Assembly (NCBI RefSeq): GCF_000011365.1 | Contig: NC_004463.1 | Span: 2,528,001 to 2,592,000 of the forward strand | DNA length: 64,000 nucleotides | Reading direction: 5' to 3' | Source: Bradyrhizobium diazoefficiens USDA 110 | Lineage (GTDB): Bacteria > Pseudomonadota > Alphaproteobacteria > Rhizobiales > Xanthobacteraceae | In this document: in pieces, positions 37,899-46,874 of the stretch | Position numbering within the stretch: the stretch's first letter is position 1 | Layout: every line of letters begins with the position of its first letter | Notes under the pieces: generated by a model | Seen by the model: only the letters and a program-made list of their open reading frames with translations | What the model was told of the DNA's origin: nothing | Database searches by the model: none | Made by a program: the position numbers and the translations under genes

Positions 37899-40116
37899 AA
37901 TAGCTGTTGTAGTGCGAGCCCTTGTACGCCTCGATCCGCTTCAGCATCTTCGGATTGGCGCGATTGAGCACGGCGCCCAGGAGCTTCTTCTGGATGCCCT
38001 CGGAGCTGGCCATCGATTCCTGGAGCGCATTGCGGCTCGTGCGACCCCACTCGATCACGTAAACCATCGCATCGACGAGGTGGCTGACGGCCTTGGCGTC
38101 GGCCACCGGCATCACCGGCGCCAGATCGATGACGATGTACTCATACTCCTCGCGAACCACCGCGAGCAGGTCGGCCATCGACTTCGAGGCAATGACGTCC
38201 GCCGAGTTCACCATGCGCGAGGCGACGACGGAGGGCAGGAAGTCAAGCCCGCTCTCCTTGCTGCGCTGGATGTGATAGCCGAACGAGTGCGGATCCTTGA
38301 GGGCTTCGACCAGACCGGTCTTGGAATGTGGAGCCAGCGCCCGCGTCAGCGAGCGAGTGTGAAGGTCGCCGTCGATCAGCAGTGTGCGGTGGCCGGTCAA
38401 CGCGGTCAGATGACCGAAATTGGCGGCGACCGTGGTTTTTCCTTCCTTCGGCAGGGACGACAGGATGCCGATCACCTTGACCTCGCGCGAGAGGCGCGCG
38501 ACGTCGATCGACACCTTGATGTTCCGCAGCGTCTCCGCAAACCGCGAGAACGGATGCTCGACGACGTAGCTCGATATGTTTGCTTCCGGATGATCCGCCG
38601 AGGCTCTCGCCGGGCGAATGTCGGGAAGGACGCCGAGGCATTTCACCCCGAGCTGGTCCTCGACGTCGTTCGGAGACCGCAGTACGTCGCTCATCAGCTC
38701 CTTCGTGAAGGCGGCGCCGAAGCCGAAACAGAGGCCGCCGAGCAGGCCGCCGGCCAGCGCCAGCAGCGTCTTGGGCGAGCTCTTCTTGTCGGGCTTGACC
38801 GCCGTGCTGATGATGCGCGCTTCGCTGATCGGGAAGCTCTGGTTCTGCGTCGCGTTCTGAAGCTTCTCGAGGAAGTTGTTGTAGAGGTTGCGATAGGTGT
38901 CCGCCGCGCTCTCGAGATCGCGCAGCTTAACCTGCGCCTGGCTGGTGCTGCCGGCCTGGGACACGAGATTCTTGAGGTTGTCCTCGAGCGCCGTCTCGCG
39001 GCTCTTGGCGATCTCGTACTCGCTGCGATACGCGTCCGCGATACGGCGCACTTCGTCCGCGATGGCCTTGCGCAGCTCGTCCATGCGGTTGGACAGGTTG
39101 ACGGCCGCCTGGTGGGTCTTGCCGTAGCGGGTCGACCAATCGGCATATTGGGCCGCAAGGTCGAGATACTGGGCGCGCAGGCGGGTGATCACGGTGTTGT
39201 TGAGGGCGTCCGTCACCGTCGGCTGGACCAGGTCCTTGTCCAGCAATGCCTCGATCCGGTCGAGACGGGCCTTGGCCTCCGCGGTTGCCGCATGCGCGGC
39301 GATGAGCTGAGAGTTGACGTCGGCGAGCTGCTGCTCGCTCATCAGGCCCCGGCTGGTGCCGACGATGTTGTTCTGCGCCTTGAACGTTTGCACGGCGCGG
39401 TCGCTCGCTGTCGCTTGCTCACGCAGCTCGGCGCTGCGTTGCTGGAGCCATTCGCCGGCGCGCTTGGTCGACTGATATTTCGCTTCCAGCGCGCCCACGA
39501 TGTACGCGTCCGCGATGGCGTTCGCGATCTGCGCCGCCTTGTTCGGATCGATCGAGCGGAAGTTCATCGAAAGGACATAGGTCGTCAGCACGCGCTCGAC
39601 CTTGAGATTCTTCTGAAGCAGCTCGACCGCGCCACGCTCGACGCGCTCCTTGCTCGGAGGGCCATCCGATCCGAACATCGCGATGACCTTGCCGATGACC
39701 AGCGGAATCAATCCTGGGTCTGAACCGTTGAACTCCGAATCCTCGGTGAGCTTCAGGCGCCGGACGATCGACAGGAGCAGGTCGTCGGACTGGAGAATCT
39801 CGACCTGGCTGTCGACGAAGCCCGGGTCGATCAGCGCGTTGGCGGTTCCGCTGTCCTTGTCCAGCACCTGGGTCTGACGCGTATCCATCAGAATGCGCGC
39901 ATTTGCCGTGTACATCGGCGTCGCAACGATCAGGTAGACGAGAACGAGCGCGAGCGTACCGGCCACGATGGCGACGATCAGCGGCCATTGGCGACGTACG
40001 ATGTCCAGAGCGCGCTCGGCGCTAAGCGTCGTGCCACCGACCTCGATGGCATATCTCGGACGTTGCGGAAACTGGTCTCGTGGCTGAAACATCTCTGGGA
40101 ATCTTGAGGTTGTCAC
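37882..40116 (-). CDS. Wzz-type co-polymerase with tyrosine autokinase domain (ExoP/GumC-like)
   Basis: A 744-residue polysaccharide co-polymerase. The N-terminal Wzz domain has a membrane helix near residues 48-68 and a long periplasmic coiled coil; a second helix (LLALAGGLLGGLCFGFGAAF) leads to the cytoplasmic BY-kinase. The kinase shows Walker A SSLPKEGKTTVAANF near residue 550, Walker A' LLIDGDLHTRSL, Walker B YIVIDLAPVMP and a C-terminal tyrosine cluster (YKGSHYNSYYVEGA). Autophosphorylation cycles control polymer length. It starts at GTG within GTGA, overlapping the upstream stop. An ATG at 40092 is an alternative. Confidence 0.94.
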   Translation of the reverse strand: MTTSRFPEMFQPRDQFPQRPRYAIEVGGTTLSAERALDIVRRQWPLIVAIVAGTLALVLVYLIVATPMYTANARILMDTRQTQVLDKDSGTANALIDPGFVDSQVEILQSDDLLLSIVRRLKLTEDSEFNGSDPGLIPLVIGKVIAMFGSDGPPSKERVERGAVELLQKNLKVERVLTTYVLSMNFRSIDPNKAAQIANAIADAYIVGALEAKYQSTKRAGEWLQQRSAELREQATASDRAVQTFKAQNNIVGTSRGLMSEQQLADVNSQLIAAHAATAEAKARLDRIEALLDKDLVQPTVTDALNNTVITRLRAQYLDLAAQYADWSTRYGKTHQAAVNLSNRMDELRKAIADEVRRIADAYRSEYEIAKSRETALEDNLKNLVSQAGSTSQAQVKLRDLESAADTYRNLYNNFLEKLQNATQNQSFPISEARIISTAVKPDKKSSPKTLLALAGGLLGGLCFGFGAAFTKELMSDVLRSPNDVEDQLGVKCLGVLPDIRPARASADHPEANISSYVVEHPFSRFAETLRNIKVSIDVARLSREVKVIGILSSLPKEGKTTVAANFGHLTALTGHRTLLIDGDLHTRSLTRALAPHSKTGLVEALKDPHSFGYHIQRSKESGLDFLPSVVASRMVNSADVIASKSMADLLAVVREEYEYIVIDLAPVMPVADAKAVSHLVDAMVYVIEWGRTSRNALQESMASSEGIQKKLLGAVLNRANPKMLKRIEAYKGSHYNSYYVEGA

Positions 40117-40703
40117 TCAGGGAGGGGAACGGGCTTGAACGGGTCGGCGAGTTCGGTCTTCCATTCACCCGACATCAGGCCGGCGCCCTGGCTCGAGCCT
40201 GCCGGCTGGTTATTGGCTGTAGATGGGGCAGGGCTCCCCGAAGCGGGCGCGACCGCCGTATCCTGATCCGCGAAATATCCCTTGAGCACGGAGCCGTCGT
40301 GCAGCTTGGCGACGAATTCGCTGATCCTGCGCGCGACGTCGGGTTTGGTCGCGACGCAGCGCTCCTCGGCACGGTGAAGCCCGGCGCCGATTGCGATGCG
40401 ATCGGCCTGGCTCGCCTCGCGCAACATGTCCCGGACCGGCTCGAGCGCCGCGATGTCGGTCACCAGCAGCCCGGTTAGCCGTCCCGAAAGCTTGTCCCTG
40501 TCGTTCTTCGACTGCCGCAACAGAACCGAGGGATCTGAGACGAAGGCACTGATCGCGGCCGATGGGGCGCGTTCGCCGCGATCGACGCATTGCGCATGCG
40601 CCGGCGTTGCAAACGCTGCGAACAGCGCAACGGCGACGGCAATCGGCGAAGCCCGGAGAGGACCACGCAACAAGCTATCGAGTTTGAGGAGGATCGCGCT
40701 CAT
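40113..40703 (-). CDS. Exported protein of unknown function, paralogue of the protein at 41820
   Basis: A 196-residue preprotein with a signal peptide ending ATPAHAQ. The mature domain of about 95 residues contains FVSDPSVLLRQ, REASQADRIAIGAGLHRA and CVATKPDVARRI. The same order of motifs occurs in the protein at 41820-42470, so they are paralogues. The Pro/Ser/Ala-rich C-terminus is probably disordered. Its stop overlaps the GTG of the co-polymerase/kinase gene (GTGA), so their synthesis is coupled. The family function is not known to me; a periplasmic helper of polysaccharide export is an inference from context. Confidence 0.75.
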   Translation of the reverse strand: MSAILLKLDSLLRGPLRASPIAVAVALFAAFATPAHAQCVDRGERAPSAAISAFVSDPSVLLRQSKNDRDKLSGRLTGLLVTDIAALEPVRDMLREASQADRIAIGAGLHRAEERCVATKPDVARRISEFVAKLHDGSVLKGYFADQDTAVAPASGSPAPSTANNQPAGSSQGAGLMSGEWKTELADPFKPVPLPE

Positions 40704-41021
40704 ATCTCGTTGCGAACTATGGATGGCGTATCGATTTAGACCGTAGGTCCTTGATGGCCCAAAACTATGTCAAATTCTTGTGCGGCGCAAAATATAACCC
40801 AGCGCGGACCGAATTGCCATCCTCCGCACCGCGATTCAACATCAACGAAGCTGCTGCTGCGATCAGACGCAGATTCAGCAAATGATTGCATCAAGGTCGC
40901 ATGCCTTAAGCACGATTCTTAGGCAAACGCCATGGTCAAGACAAAGGCGCGAGGGAATGGTCCAGGGACCATCTCCTCGCGCCTGTCGATTGGGGGCGGG
41001 TAGAGTGGAACGTCGCGCGAT
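40704..41021. other. 318-base intergenic region with terminator and promoter
   Basis: No gene is supported here. The 3' part (on the minus strand, just after the peptidase gene) holds a long hairpin, described separately. The 5' part, next to the exported protein gene, is AT-rich (CAAAATATAACC near 40787) and is the probable promoter for the exported protein and co-polymerase block. Confidence 0.6.
40945..40984 (-). terminator. Long hairpin terminator after the cysteine peptidase gene
   Basis: The outer arms AGGCGCGAGG and CCTCGCGCCT (10 bp) and inner arms ATGGTCC and GGACCAT (7 bp), separated by a two-base mismatch on each side, form one 40-base hairpin with an AG turn. It lies 38 bases past the stop of the peptidase gene on the minus strand and is followed there by TTGTCTTG. 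This is a convincing factor-independent-type terminator with a weak T-tract. Confidence 0.7.
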
Positions 41022-41660
41022 CTATTGGACGGTTCGCAGCATCGCGAGACGCATGGCGCGCAGGCGCTCGCCATGCTCGCCGATCGCGACCCAGAATTGC
41101 GGGTTGCCGCCGGACTGCATCGAGATCCACTCATAGTCCGCCGCGTTCCAGGGGCGCACCGAAGCGGAAAGATTGTCGAGAACGAAGTCTCCGTCGGCGA
41201 GACGCGCGACCAGTACAAGGTGGCCCCTGCCGCCCGTCAGGACAACTGCAAGTCGCAGCGCCGATCTGGGCCAGCCCATCTCGATCAGCTGATGGCGCTT
41301 GGTGACCGCGTAGTCGTTGCAATCGCCGGCGGACGGCGCAAGCGTCCAGCGCGCCACCATCGGATTGGTGGATTTCTGCATCGGAGTGATGGACGCGTTG
41401 ACCGAACTGTTGACCTCGCGCAGCATGCTCATTGCCCGCTCGCCCGAAGGCAGGGTCCGTTCGGCGGTGTCGGCGGCGCATTCGGCGTCGTAGTTCATGC
41501 AGAACTTGACGAATTGCAGCGGCGCGAGCGCATTGTCGTACTCGCTGATGAATGCGCGCTTTGCCTGGTTCTGTGAACCGTCGTTCAGCGTGTCGGCCTT
41601 GGCTGCCGCACCGGCCGTCGCGACCCCGATCGCAACCAGCGATTTGATAATCCAGCTCAT
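41022..41660 (-). CDS. Periplasmic transglutaminase-like cysteine peptidase (BTLCP/LapG-like)
   Basis: A 212-residue preprotein with a signal peptide (about 22 residues, ending AAAKA). The catalytic triad of the bacterial transglutaminase-like cysteine peptidase family is visible: Cys114 in SAGDCNDYAVTKR, His147 in GGRGHLVLVAR and Asp162 in DFVLDNL. LapG, the studied member, is a periplasmic protease that cuts large type-I-secreted adhesins under c-di-GMP control. No LapD or LapA homologue is evident in this window. It lies between two paralogous exported proteins in the polysaccharide block, but has its own terminator. Confidence 0.9.
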   Translation of the reverse strand: MSWIIKSLVAIGVATAGAAAKADTLNDGSQNQAKRAFISEYDNALAPLQFVKFCMNYDAECAADTAERTLPSGERAMSMLREVNSSVNASITPMQKSTNPMVARWTLAPSAGDCNDYAVTKRHQLIEMGWPRSALRLAVVLTGGRGHLVLVARLADGDFVLDNLSASVRPWNAADYEWISMQSGGNPQFWVAIGEHGERLRAMRLAMLRTVQ

Positions 41661-41755
41661 GACATCCCCATTTCGCGTTTTCTTTTTGACGCTACGGGTA
41701 TCTCACAAACGATTTGAGCTTTGGTTCCGCGGAAATTTACAATTGTAGCGAAATT

Positions 41756-41775
41756 GGCCGGTTTTGAGACCGGCC
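41756..41775 (-). terminator. Hairpin after the exported protein gene at 41820
   Basis: GGCCGGT-TTTGAG-ACCGGCC is a perfect 7-bp stem, 44 bases past the stop of the minus-strand exported protein gene and before the peptidase gene. A perfect 10-base palindrome, TTCCGCGGAA (41725-41734), lies nearer the peptidase start and may be an operator. Confidence 0.5.
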
Positions 41776-41819
41776 GGGCAGGGGTGGTTAATCCGCTGTC
41801 AACGCGGCGGTTCCAGTCG

Positions 41820-42470
41820 TCAACGCGACGGGCTTACGGAGGTCAGAACCGCGGTCGACGTCGCTGCAAACAGCGTTTGCGTCTGCGACTGGGCGCTGCC
41901 GCCGCTCTGATTCAGCACGACGGGCACGGTCGAGGTTGCCGCGCCACCGCGCGCCTCCGCGGCGGTCGAGCCCGGTCCGCCTCCGGCAGTGGTTTCGCCC
42001 GTCGGATCGGCGCCCGCCGTCACTTCGGTGGCGATATCGCCGGTGATGCTGGTGAACGACTGGATCAGATCGGGATTGTCTGTCTTGAGAACCGCCTGCT
42101 GGATCAGCTGGGCAACCTGAGGCTGCGTCAGCACGCAGGTGGAAGCCGCAGTGCCGAGTCCGGCGCCGATGGCGCGGCTCTGATCCGCGCTGCTGGCCTT
42201 CGCTAATGAGGCGATGCCCTCGACGGTCTCGGGACGTGCGGTCAAAAGGTCGCGGACAGCCGATGCGAGACCGCCCTGGCCGTCCTTGAACTGATCGAGC
42301 AGGCCTCCGGGATTGGCCAGAAAGTCGGTGGCGCGCTCCGCCGAAACGATTCCGGTGTTGGCGACACAGCCTGCACTGACGCCGGTCGCAGCAAATGCAG
42401 TCGGCGACCAACCAAATAATGTTAGTGCTCCGACAACCACAGCGAAGCGCTTACCAGAATTCCAACTCAT
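41820..42470 (-). CDS. Exported protein of unknown function, paralogue of the protein at 40113
   Basis: A 216-residue preprotein with a signal peptide (GKRFAVVVGALTLFGWSPTAFA). The mature domain has FLANPGGLLDQFKDG, KASSADQSRAIGAGLGTA and CVLTQPQVAQLI, matching in order FVSDPSVLL, EASQADRIAIGAGL and CVATKPDVA of its paralogue. The C-terminus is Gly/Ala/Thr/Ser-rich and likely disordered. The ATG at 42470 follows GGGCAGGG. It starts 24 bases after the polymerase-like gene. The shared domain and two-fold presence in the assembly operon suggest a linked periplasmic function that I cannot name. Confidence 0.75.
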   Translation of the reverse strand: MSWNSGKRFAVVVGALTLFGWSPTAFAATGVSAGCVANTGIVSAERATDFLANPGGLLDQFKDGQGGLASAVRDLLTARPETVEGIASLAKASSADQSRAIGAGLGTAASTCVLTQPQVAQLIQQAVLKTDNPDLIQSFTSITGDIATEVTAGADPTGETTAGGGPGSTAAEARGGAATSTVPVVLNQSGGSAQSQTQTLFAATSTAVLTSVSPSR

Positions 42471-42493
42471 TGCCCTGCCCATTTCCATTCTTT

Positions 42494-43963
42494 TTACTTT
42501 AACTCGATTTGCGCAGATTTGCCACGTTCTTTTCGCAATTGTGACGGCAGCGATTGCGCGAGGCCACATCCGACGATAGCCGCGAAAAACACGCCATATC
42601 CTGGGATTTGCAGTGAAAAATCGATGCAGCTATGTGATACGCCCAATACGGCGACGCTCGCGCCGATGACGGGTATGTAGCGATCGCGCTTCCTGCGCAA
42701 GCTTCCGGTAAGCAAATGGTAAAAGTACCAGAGGCTGACGAGCGCGATCACGGCAAAGGCGGGAATGCCCAATTCGACGGCAATTTCCACCGGCGTGCTG
42801 TGGGCACGATCCCAGATGCCGAGACTGCCGAGCACTGCGGGCCTGTAGGCGGGAAAAACAGCCTCGAAATTGCCGAGCCCGATTCCGAGCAGCTGATGAT
42901 CGGCGATGATCCCCAATGAGGCCTGATAGGCTGCAATCCTCTGGGGATCGATCAGCCCATGTTCGACGATTCGCCCTGCGACGAGGCCGCCGACGAGTTG
43001 CAGGAGCACGAGCCCTGCAGCCGCCGAGCCGCCAAGGACCAGCCATTTCCGCGATCTGCCGAGTTCGAGCGGCACGAGATAGAGGATGATGGCCAGCACG
43101 AATGTGCCGACCGACAGCAGAAGGCCCGCGCGCGATCCGGTCATGGCAAGCGCAATCGTGCAGATCGCGAAGCCCGCGCCAAGCGCCACCGGCGTGGAGA
43201 GCATCTGCTCCAGCTGCGCTCGCCAATCCGGTTGCTCCGGCGGCCCGCTCTCCTGGCGGTGCATGGTGCGCAGGAGCGGCACCAGAAACAGCAGGGCGCA
43301 GGTGCCCCAGAACGTCGCCGCCGTGTTTCGGTTGACAAACGTTCCCGTGACGAAGCCGAGATAGGCTTCCTTCTGCCGGAATAGGACCACGTCAGGCGCG
43401 ATCAGCTCCGCCAGGATTCCGTAGAGTGCATACAGGCACCCGGCCCATGCCAGTATTCGTAGCAGTGAACGGGCAGCTCTCGCATCGCTTGCAAGAATCA
43501 CCGCGCGCGTGAAGGCGAGTGACAGCAGCAGGACCGACCCGAACGCCAGCCACGGTCCGCGTGCGGTCATAGAAAGGCGGTCAGGCAGGGCAAGACCGAA
43601 CGACCGTCGCGGCAGTTCCCAGATGGTTGCGGATTGTGCAGGAGGGCCGCTCCACATTTGCAACGTGACGATGACGCCCACTGTCGCGACGGTCACTGCC
43701 GCCGGAATCAGCAGCATGGCGTTGCGACGGCTCACCGCTGAGAGATCGGCGGTCAGCAGGCTGCAAACGAGCAGAAAATTCCAGAAGCAAATCCACGCGA
43801 GGTCGAGGGATCCGAGCGGAAGTGGCGCCAGCACAAACACGGCTGCGGCGAAAAATCGCGATATCGCGCCCAAAGGCCCCTCTGTCGTTCTGCTCAGCGC
43901 CGACGGAGCTATCAGAACCTCGCATGAGATCAAGTTAATGCGAGCTGGCGTGTTGACCGTCAT
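42494..43963 (-). CDS. O-antigen ligase/polymerase family membrane protein
   Basis: A 489-residue protein with about 11-12 membrane helices. Motifs typical of the O-antigen ligase/Wzy family are FVNRNTAATFWG, ALAMTGSRAGLLLS and the large loop LLGIGLGNFEAVFPAYRP with RAHSTPVEIAVELG. Family members polymerise lipid-linked repeat units or transfer the glycan. The position directly upstream of exported proteins and the co-polymerase suggests the Wzy polymerase. Start is uncertain: ATG 43963 or GTG 43969, neither with a good ribosome site. Confidence 0.88.
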   Translation of the reverse strand: MTVNTPARINLISCEVLIAPSALSRTTEGPLGAISRFFAAAVFVLAPLPLGSLDLAWICFWNFLLVCSLLTADLSAVSRRNAMLLIPAAVTVATVGVIVTLQMWSGPPAQSATIWELPRRSFGLALPDRLSMTARGPWLAFGSVLLLSLAFTRAVILASDARAARSLLRILAWAGCLYALYGILAELIAPDVVLFRQKEAYLGFVTGTFVNRNTAATFWGTCALLFLVPLLRTMHRQESGPPEQPDWRAQLEQMLSTPVALGAGFAICTIALAMTGSRAGLLLSVGTFVLAIILYLVPLELGRSRKWLVLGGSAAAGLVLLQLVGGLVAGRIVEHGLIDPQRIAAYQASLGIIADHQLLGIGLGNFEAVFPAYRPAVLGSLGIWDRAHSTPVEIAVELGIPAFAVIALVSLWYFYHLLTGSLRRKRDRYIPVIGASVAVLGVSHSCIDFSLQIPGYGVFFAAIVGCGLAQSLPSQLRKERGKSAQIELK

Positions 43964-44075
43964 TCGCACGATTGCACGGAATGCGGCGGAGGTTCGCGCG
44001 CGCAGCCCTGATCTGTTCCAAACGCAATGCCCGTTGCCTCACGAAAGCTGAATTGAAGTTTATGAGCACGTTGCC

Positions 44076-44104
44076 GAAGCCGGAGCACAGATGTGTCCGG
44101 CTTC
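44076..44104. repeat. Hairpin in the divergent gap at 44 kb
   Basis: GAAGCCGGA and TCCGGCTTC form a 9-bp stem that continues through one bulged G with CACA/TGTG around a GA turn. It sits in the 279-base gap between the polymerase-like gene (minus) and an acyltransferase gene (plus), about 140 bases before the latter. It could be a leader hairpin or a terminator of an unseen small RNA. Confidence 0.45.
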
Positions 44105-44242
44105 TTGCTGCCGCATCTTGTGTGCAGTGTCCGGCGCCGGAGATCGGCGGTTCGGCTCTTTTCAGTTGAATAAACCACCCGGTGGAGGCATTATATTGCA
44201 CCGCAGCATTTCGCTTTGGTCGAATCGTAGAGCGTCTTTCAA

Positions 44243-45433
44243 GTGCTAGCTCATCAAACGAAGGCGCACTACGTTCCACTGGACAGCGTCCGCGGCCTCG
44301 CAGCCCTCTGCGTGGTCGTCCATCACTTCGTCGGATCGGATCCGCTCGCCGCTGCGCTGCCTCACCGCGCCTGGATCGACGTCGCGTTCTTTCACAATTC
44401 CTGGCTCTTCGTCGATTTGTTCTTCGTGCTGAGCGGCATCGTGATCTCGATGAGCTACGTTCAGTCGGAATTCAGCGAGTTCGACTTCCGAACGTTTACC
44501 CTGCGTCGGATCGCACGCATCTATCCGCTGCACATCGTCATGCTGTTCGCGTTTCTGGCGTTCCGCCTGATGCGGCTATCGCTGACCGAAATGGGCCTGC
44601 TGCACTTCTCCACCAACGAATCGGCGGATCTCCAGGTTAACAACGTGTACTCGTTCGTCGCGAACGTGTTTTTGCTCCATGCCATGGGCGTGCTCGACTA
44701 TCTGAGCTGGAACGGCCCGAGCTGGAGCATCAGCGCCGAATTCTACACCTACATTGTATTCGCCGGCGTCGTCGTCCTGGCGCAGCGCCTCGGCTACATC
44801 AGGCTCGTCTATGTCCTCAGTGCCGTGCTGGCCGTCCTGGGCGCGGCGCTCATCATCTTCGTGCTCAAGAATGAAACGCTTGATTTCCAGACCAACGGCT
44901 TCACCCGATGCTTTCTGGGTTTCTTCATCGGCGTGCTCACGCTTCGCTTCGTCACCGGGAGAGGCCGCGCGGTGAGCCCTCTCGTTCAGTCGGTTTGCCA
45001 GATTGGACTGGCCGCCGTTGCCGTCGTGCTGGTCTGTGTCGTCGGCTTCGATGAACGGCTCAGCTTCGTCGCGCCGGTCGTTTTCGCCGCTCTGCTGGGC
45101 TCGCTGATGGCGTTTCCCGAGCGGCTCCTGCCGAAGCTGTTGTCTGTTCGACCCCTGGTGTGGTTGGGCAAGCGCTCCTATTCGATCTACATGGTGCACG
45201 CCCTCGTCCTCGTTCTCATCCAGTACTTCGCGCGGGGCGTGGGGCCGGCGCGTCTGCAGATGGTGGACAATCTTCTTCCCGGACTGGCGGCGTCGCTGCT
45301 GCTGGCCGTCTTCGTCGTGGCCGTGCTTGCGCTTTCCAACTTCACCTATCTCCGGGTCGAGATGCCCGGTTCGCGGTTCGTGCTTCGGCTGTTCAGCCGC
45401 CGTGCCGTTCCCTCTGTTGCCGCGGCGGAGTGA
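44243..45433 (+). CDS. Acyltransferase family 3 membrane protein, second copy
   Basis: A 396-residue integral membrane protein. Family motifs are LDSVRGLAALCVVVHHFVG with the His pair in helix 1, FVDLFFVLSGIVIS, LRRIARIYPLHI and, near the end, WLGKRSYSIYMVHAL. A WSISAEFYTYIVFAG segment occupies the position of the usual SVEQQFY-type motif. It probably O-acylates sugars of the exopolysaccharide. The start is a GTG without a strong ribosome site; no ATG precedes the first motif. It opens a plus-strand block of six genes, with the next gene 6 bases downstream. Confidence 0.9.
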   Translation: MLAHQTKAHYVPLDSVRGLAALCVVVHHFVGSDPLAAALPHRAWIDVAFFHNSWLFVDLFFVLSGIVISMSYVQSEFSEFDFRTFTLRRIARIYPLHIVMLFAFLAFRLMRLSLTEMGLLHFSTNESADLQVNNVYSFVANVFLLHAMGVLDYLSWNGPSWSISAEFYTYIVFAGVVVLAQRLGYIRLVYVLSAVLAVLGAALIIFVLKNETLDFQTNGFTRCFLGFFIGVLTLRFVTGRGRAVSPLVQSVCQIGLAAVAVVLVCVVGFDERLSFVAPVVFAALLGSLMAFPERLLPKLLSVRPLVWLGKRSYSIYMVHALVLVLIQYFARGVGPARLQMVDNLLPGLAASLLLAVFVVAVLALSNFTYLRVEMPGSRFVLRLFSRRAVPSVAAAE

Positions 45434-45439
45434 GGCGCG

Positions 45440-46792
45440 ATGTCCAGCAGCTCTTCGGCTCTCCCGAGTTCGGACTGGCGCATCGTCGATCCGGTGCGGA
45501 TGCCTCTGCATCATCAGCAGGAAGGCAGTGCATTCTTCAATCTCGAGGCGATCGCACTCCTGCTTTATTTCTACCGCGACGCGCTCGCAGGCGCGCTGCG
45601 CTATTATCTGGCGGTCCTCAAGATCAGTCCGCTGTGGTTCCTGCCCGACATTTTTGCCCTGGTCTGCATTTTCGCCTTCGTGCAGCGCTACATCCTGATG
45701 GGACGGAACCTCGTCGCCATCCTCACGCTGTTCTACATCTGCTTTGCGCTCTACCTCGGATATGTGTTCCTGGGTTATTTCAGCGGCATGATGTCGTCGT
45801 TCAAGATGATCGCGCCGGTGTTCGTCGGCTTCTGCTTCTGCGGGCGTAATTTCGGCGATTACGATCGACTACAGCGCTGGCTTCACCCGATCTTCTACCT
45901 GACGATCGTCGGGATCATATTGTCGTCTCGCTTCCAGATGCCGTGGGTGGGCTATGCCTACGAGACTTTCGGCACGACGCGGCAGGCGACGCGGCTGTGG
46001 TGGTCGGCTTCCGAGACACGCCTGGCGGGACTGGCTGCCGACAGCACGATGGCCGCGTTCTTCGTGTTCATTTCCTTTGTGATCATCTCGGTGCGCCGAA
46101 GCCTGCCGTGGTGCCTGTTCTGGACGCCCATCGGTCTGTACGCCATCAAATTGACCACAAACAAGACGTCGCTCGGCGTGATGGTGATCTACGTTCTTTG
46201 CCTGATCATCGTTCGTCTCGTTCCCGAGCGCGAGAAGTTTCCCATGCTGCGGCGGATGGCGCTTCTTTCGTTCCTGTCGATCCTGGTGCCGGCGGTGCTG
46301 ATCGCCTTGTTCTCCGGCAACGGCCTCGTCAGCATGTCGCGCGGCCTGTTCAGCCTGCAGGACCGCGTCAACAACAGCTGGCAGCTGCCGTTCGTCTACA
46401 TGGCCGATCTCATGCCGGTCGGCTTCTTCGTCGGCTGCGGCCTCGGTTGCTTCAACTATCCGCAGCTGCTGTTCTCGAACAAGCTCAGCTATTACGTCCC
46501 GGTGGATAATTTCTACCTCGGCACCTACCTGATGTTCGGGCCGATCTTCGTGGTGTTCATGATCCTGGTCATCCTCGCGGTCGCAAGGACCAGGGACATC
46601 TACAAGCTGTCTTTCGCGGTCGCCATGAACCTCTTCACCATCACTGTCTTGGCCTATGGCCCGGCAAGCGGTCTGATCATGCTGGGCGTGGCCTTCAGCG
46701 AGGTCTTTGCGCGGGAGAAGGATGACAGGACCGCCTCGAGTGCGGCACCGCTCGCGCCTGACGTCGAGGATCTGGTTTCGCGGCCGGCATGA
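45440..46792 (+). CDS. Wzy/O-antigen ligase-like polytopic membrane protein, second copy
   Basis: A 450-residue protein with about 11 membrane helices. The layout (helices, an inner KLTTNKTSLGVM segment where ligases have a TxSRxxxL-type motif, and a late loop GFFVGCGLGCFNYP) resembles the O-antigen ligase/polymerase family, although similarity is weaker than for the gene at 42494. It has no signal peptide. It starts 6 bases after an acyltransferase. A second polymerase-like protein in one locus suggests either two glycans or a separate ligase and polymerase. Confidence 0.75.
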   Translation: MSSSSSALPSSDWRIVDPVRMPLHHQQEGSAFFNLEAIALLLYFYRDALAGALRYYLAVLKISPLWFLPDIFALVCIFAFVQRYILMGRNLVAILTLFYICFALYLGYVFLGYFSGMMSSFKMIAPVFVGFCFCGRNFGDYDRLQRWLHPIFYLTIVGIILSSRFQMPWVGYAYETFGTTRQATRLWWSASETRLAGLAADSTMAAFFVFISFVIISVRRSLPWCLFWTPIGLYAIKLTTNKTSLGVMVIYVLCLIIVRLVPEREKFPMLRRMALLSFLSILVPAVLIALFSGNGLVSMSRGLFSLQDRVNNSWQLPFVYMADLMPVGFFVGCGLGCFNYPQLLFSNKLSYYVPVDNFYLGTYLMFGPIFVVFMILVILAVARTRDIYKLSFAVAMNLFTITVLAYGPASGLIMLGVAFSEVFAREKDDRTASSAAPLAPDVEDLVSRPA

Positions 46793-46874
46793 TCGCCATG
46801 GTGCTTCATGCAATGAACTGCGGCGCGCAGCGCGGGCTCCGGTCCGTTACCTTCTTTCATCTTGAGATCGGATC

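Noticed and set aside
37759..39723. Open frame of 654 codons opposite the co-polymerase/kinase gene
   Set aside because: The sense strand encodes Walker motifs and a Tyr tail. The antisense product is low in complexity and has no ribosome site.
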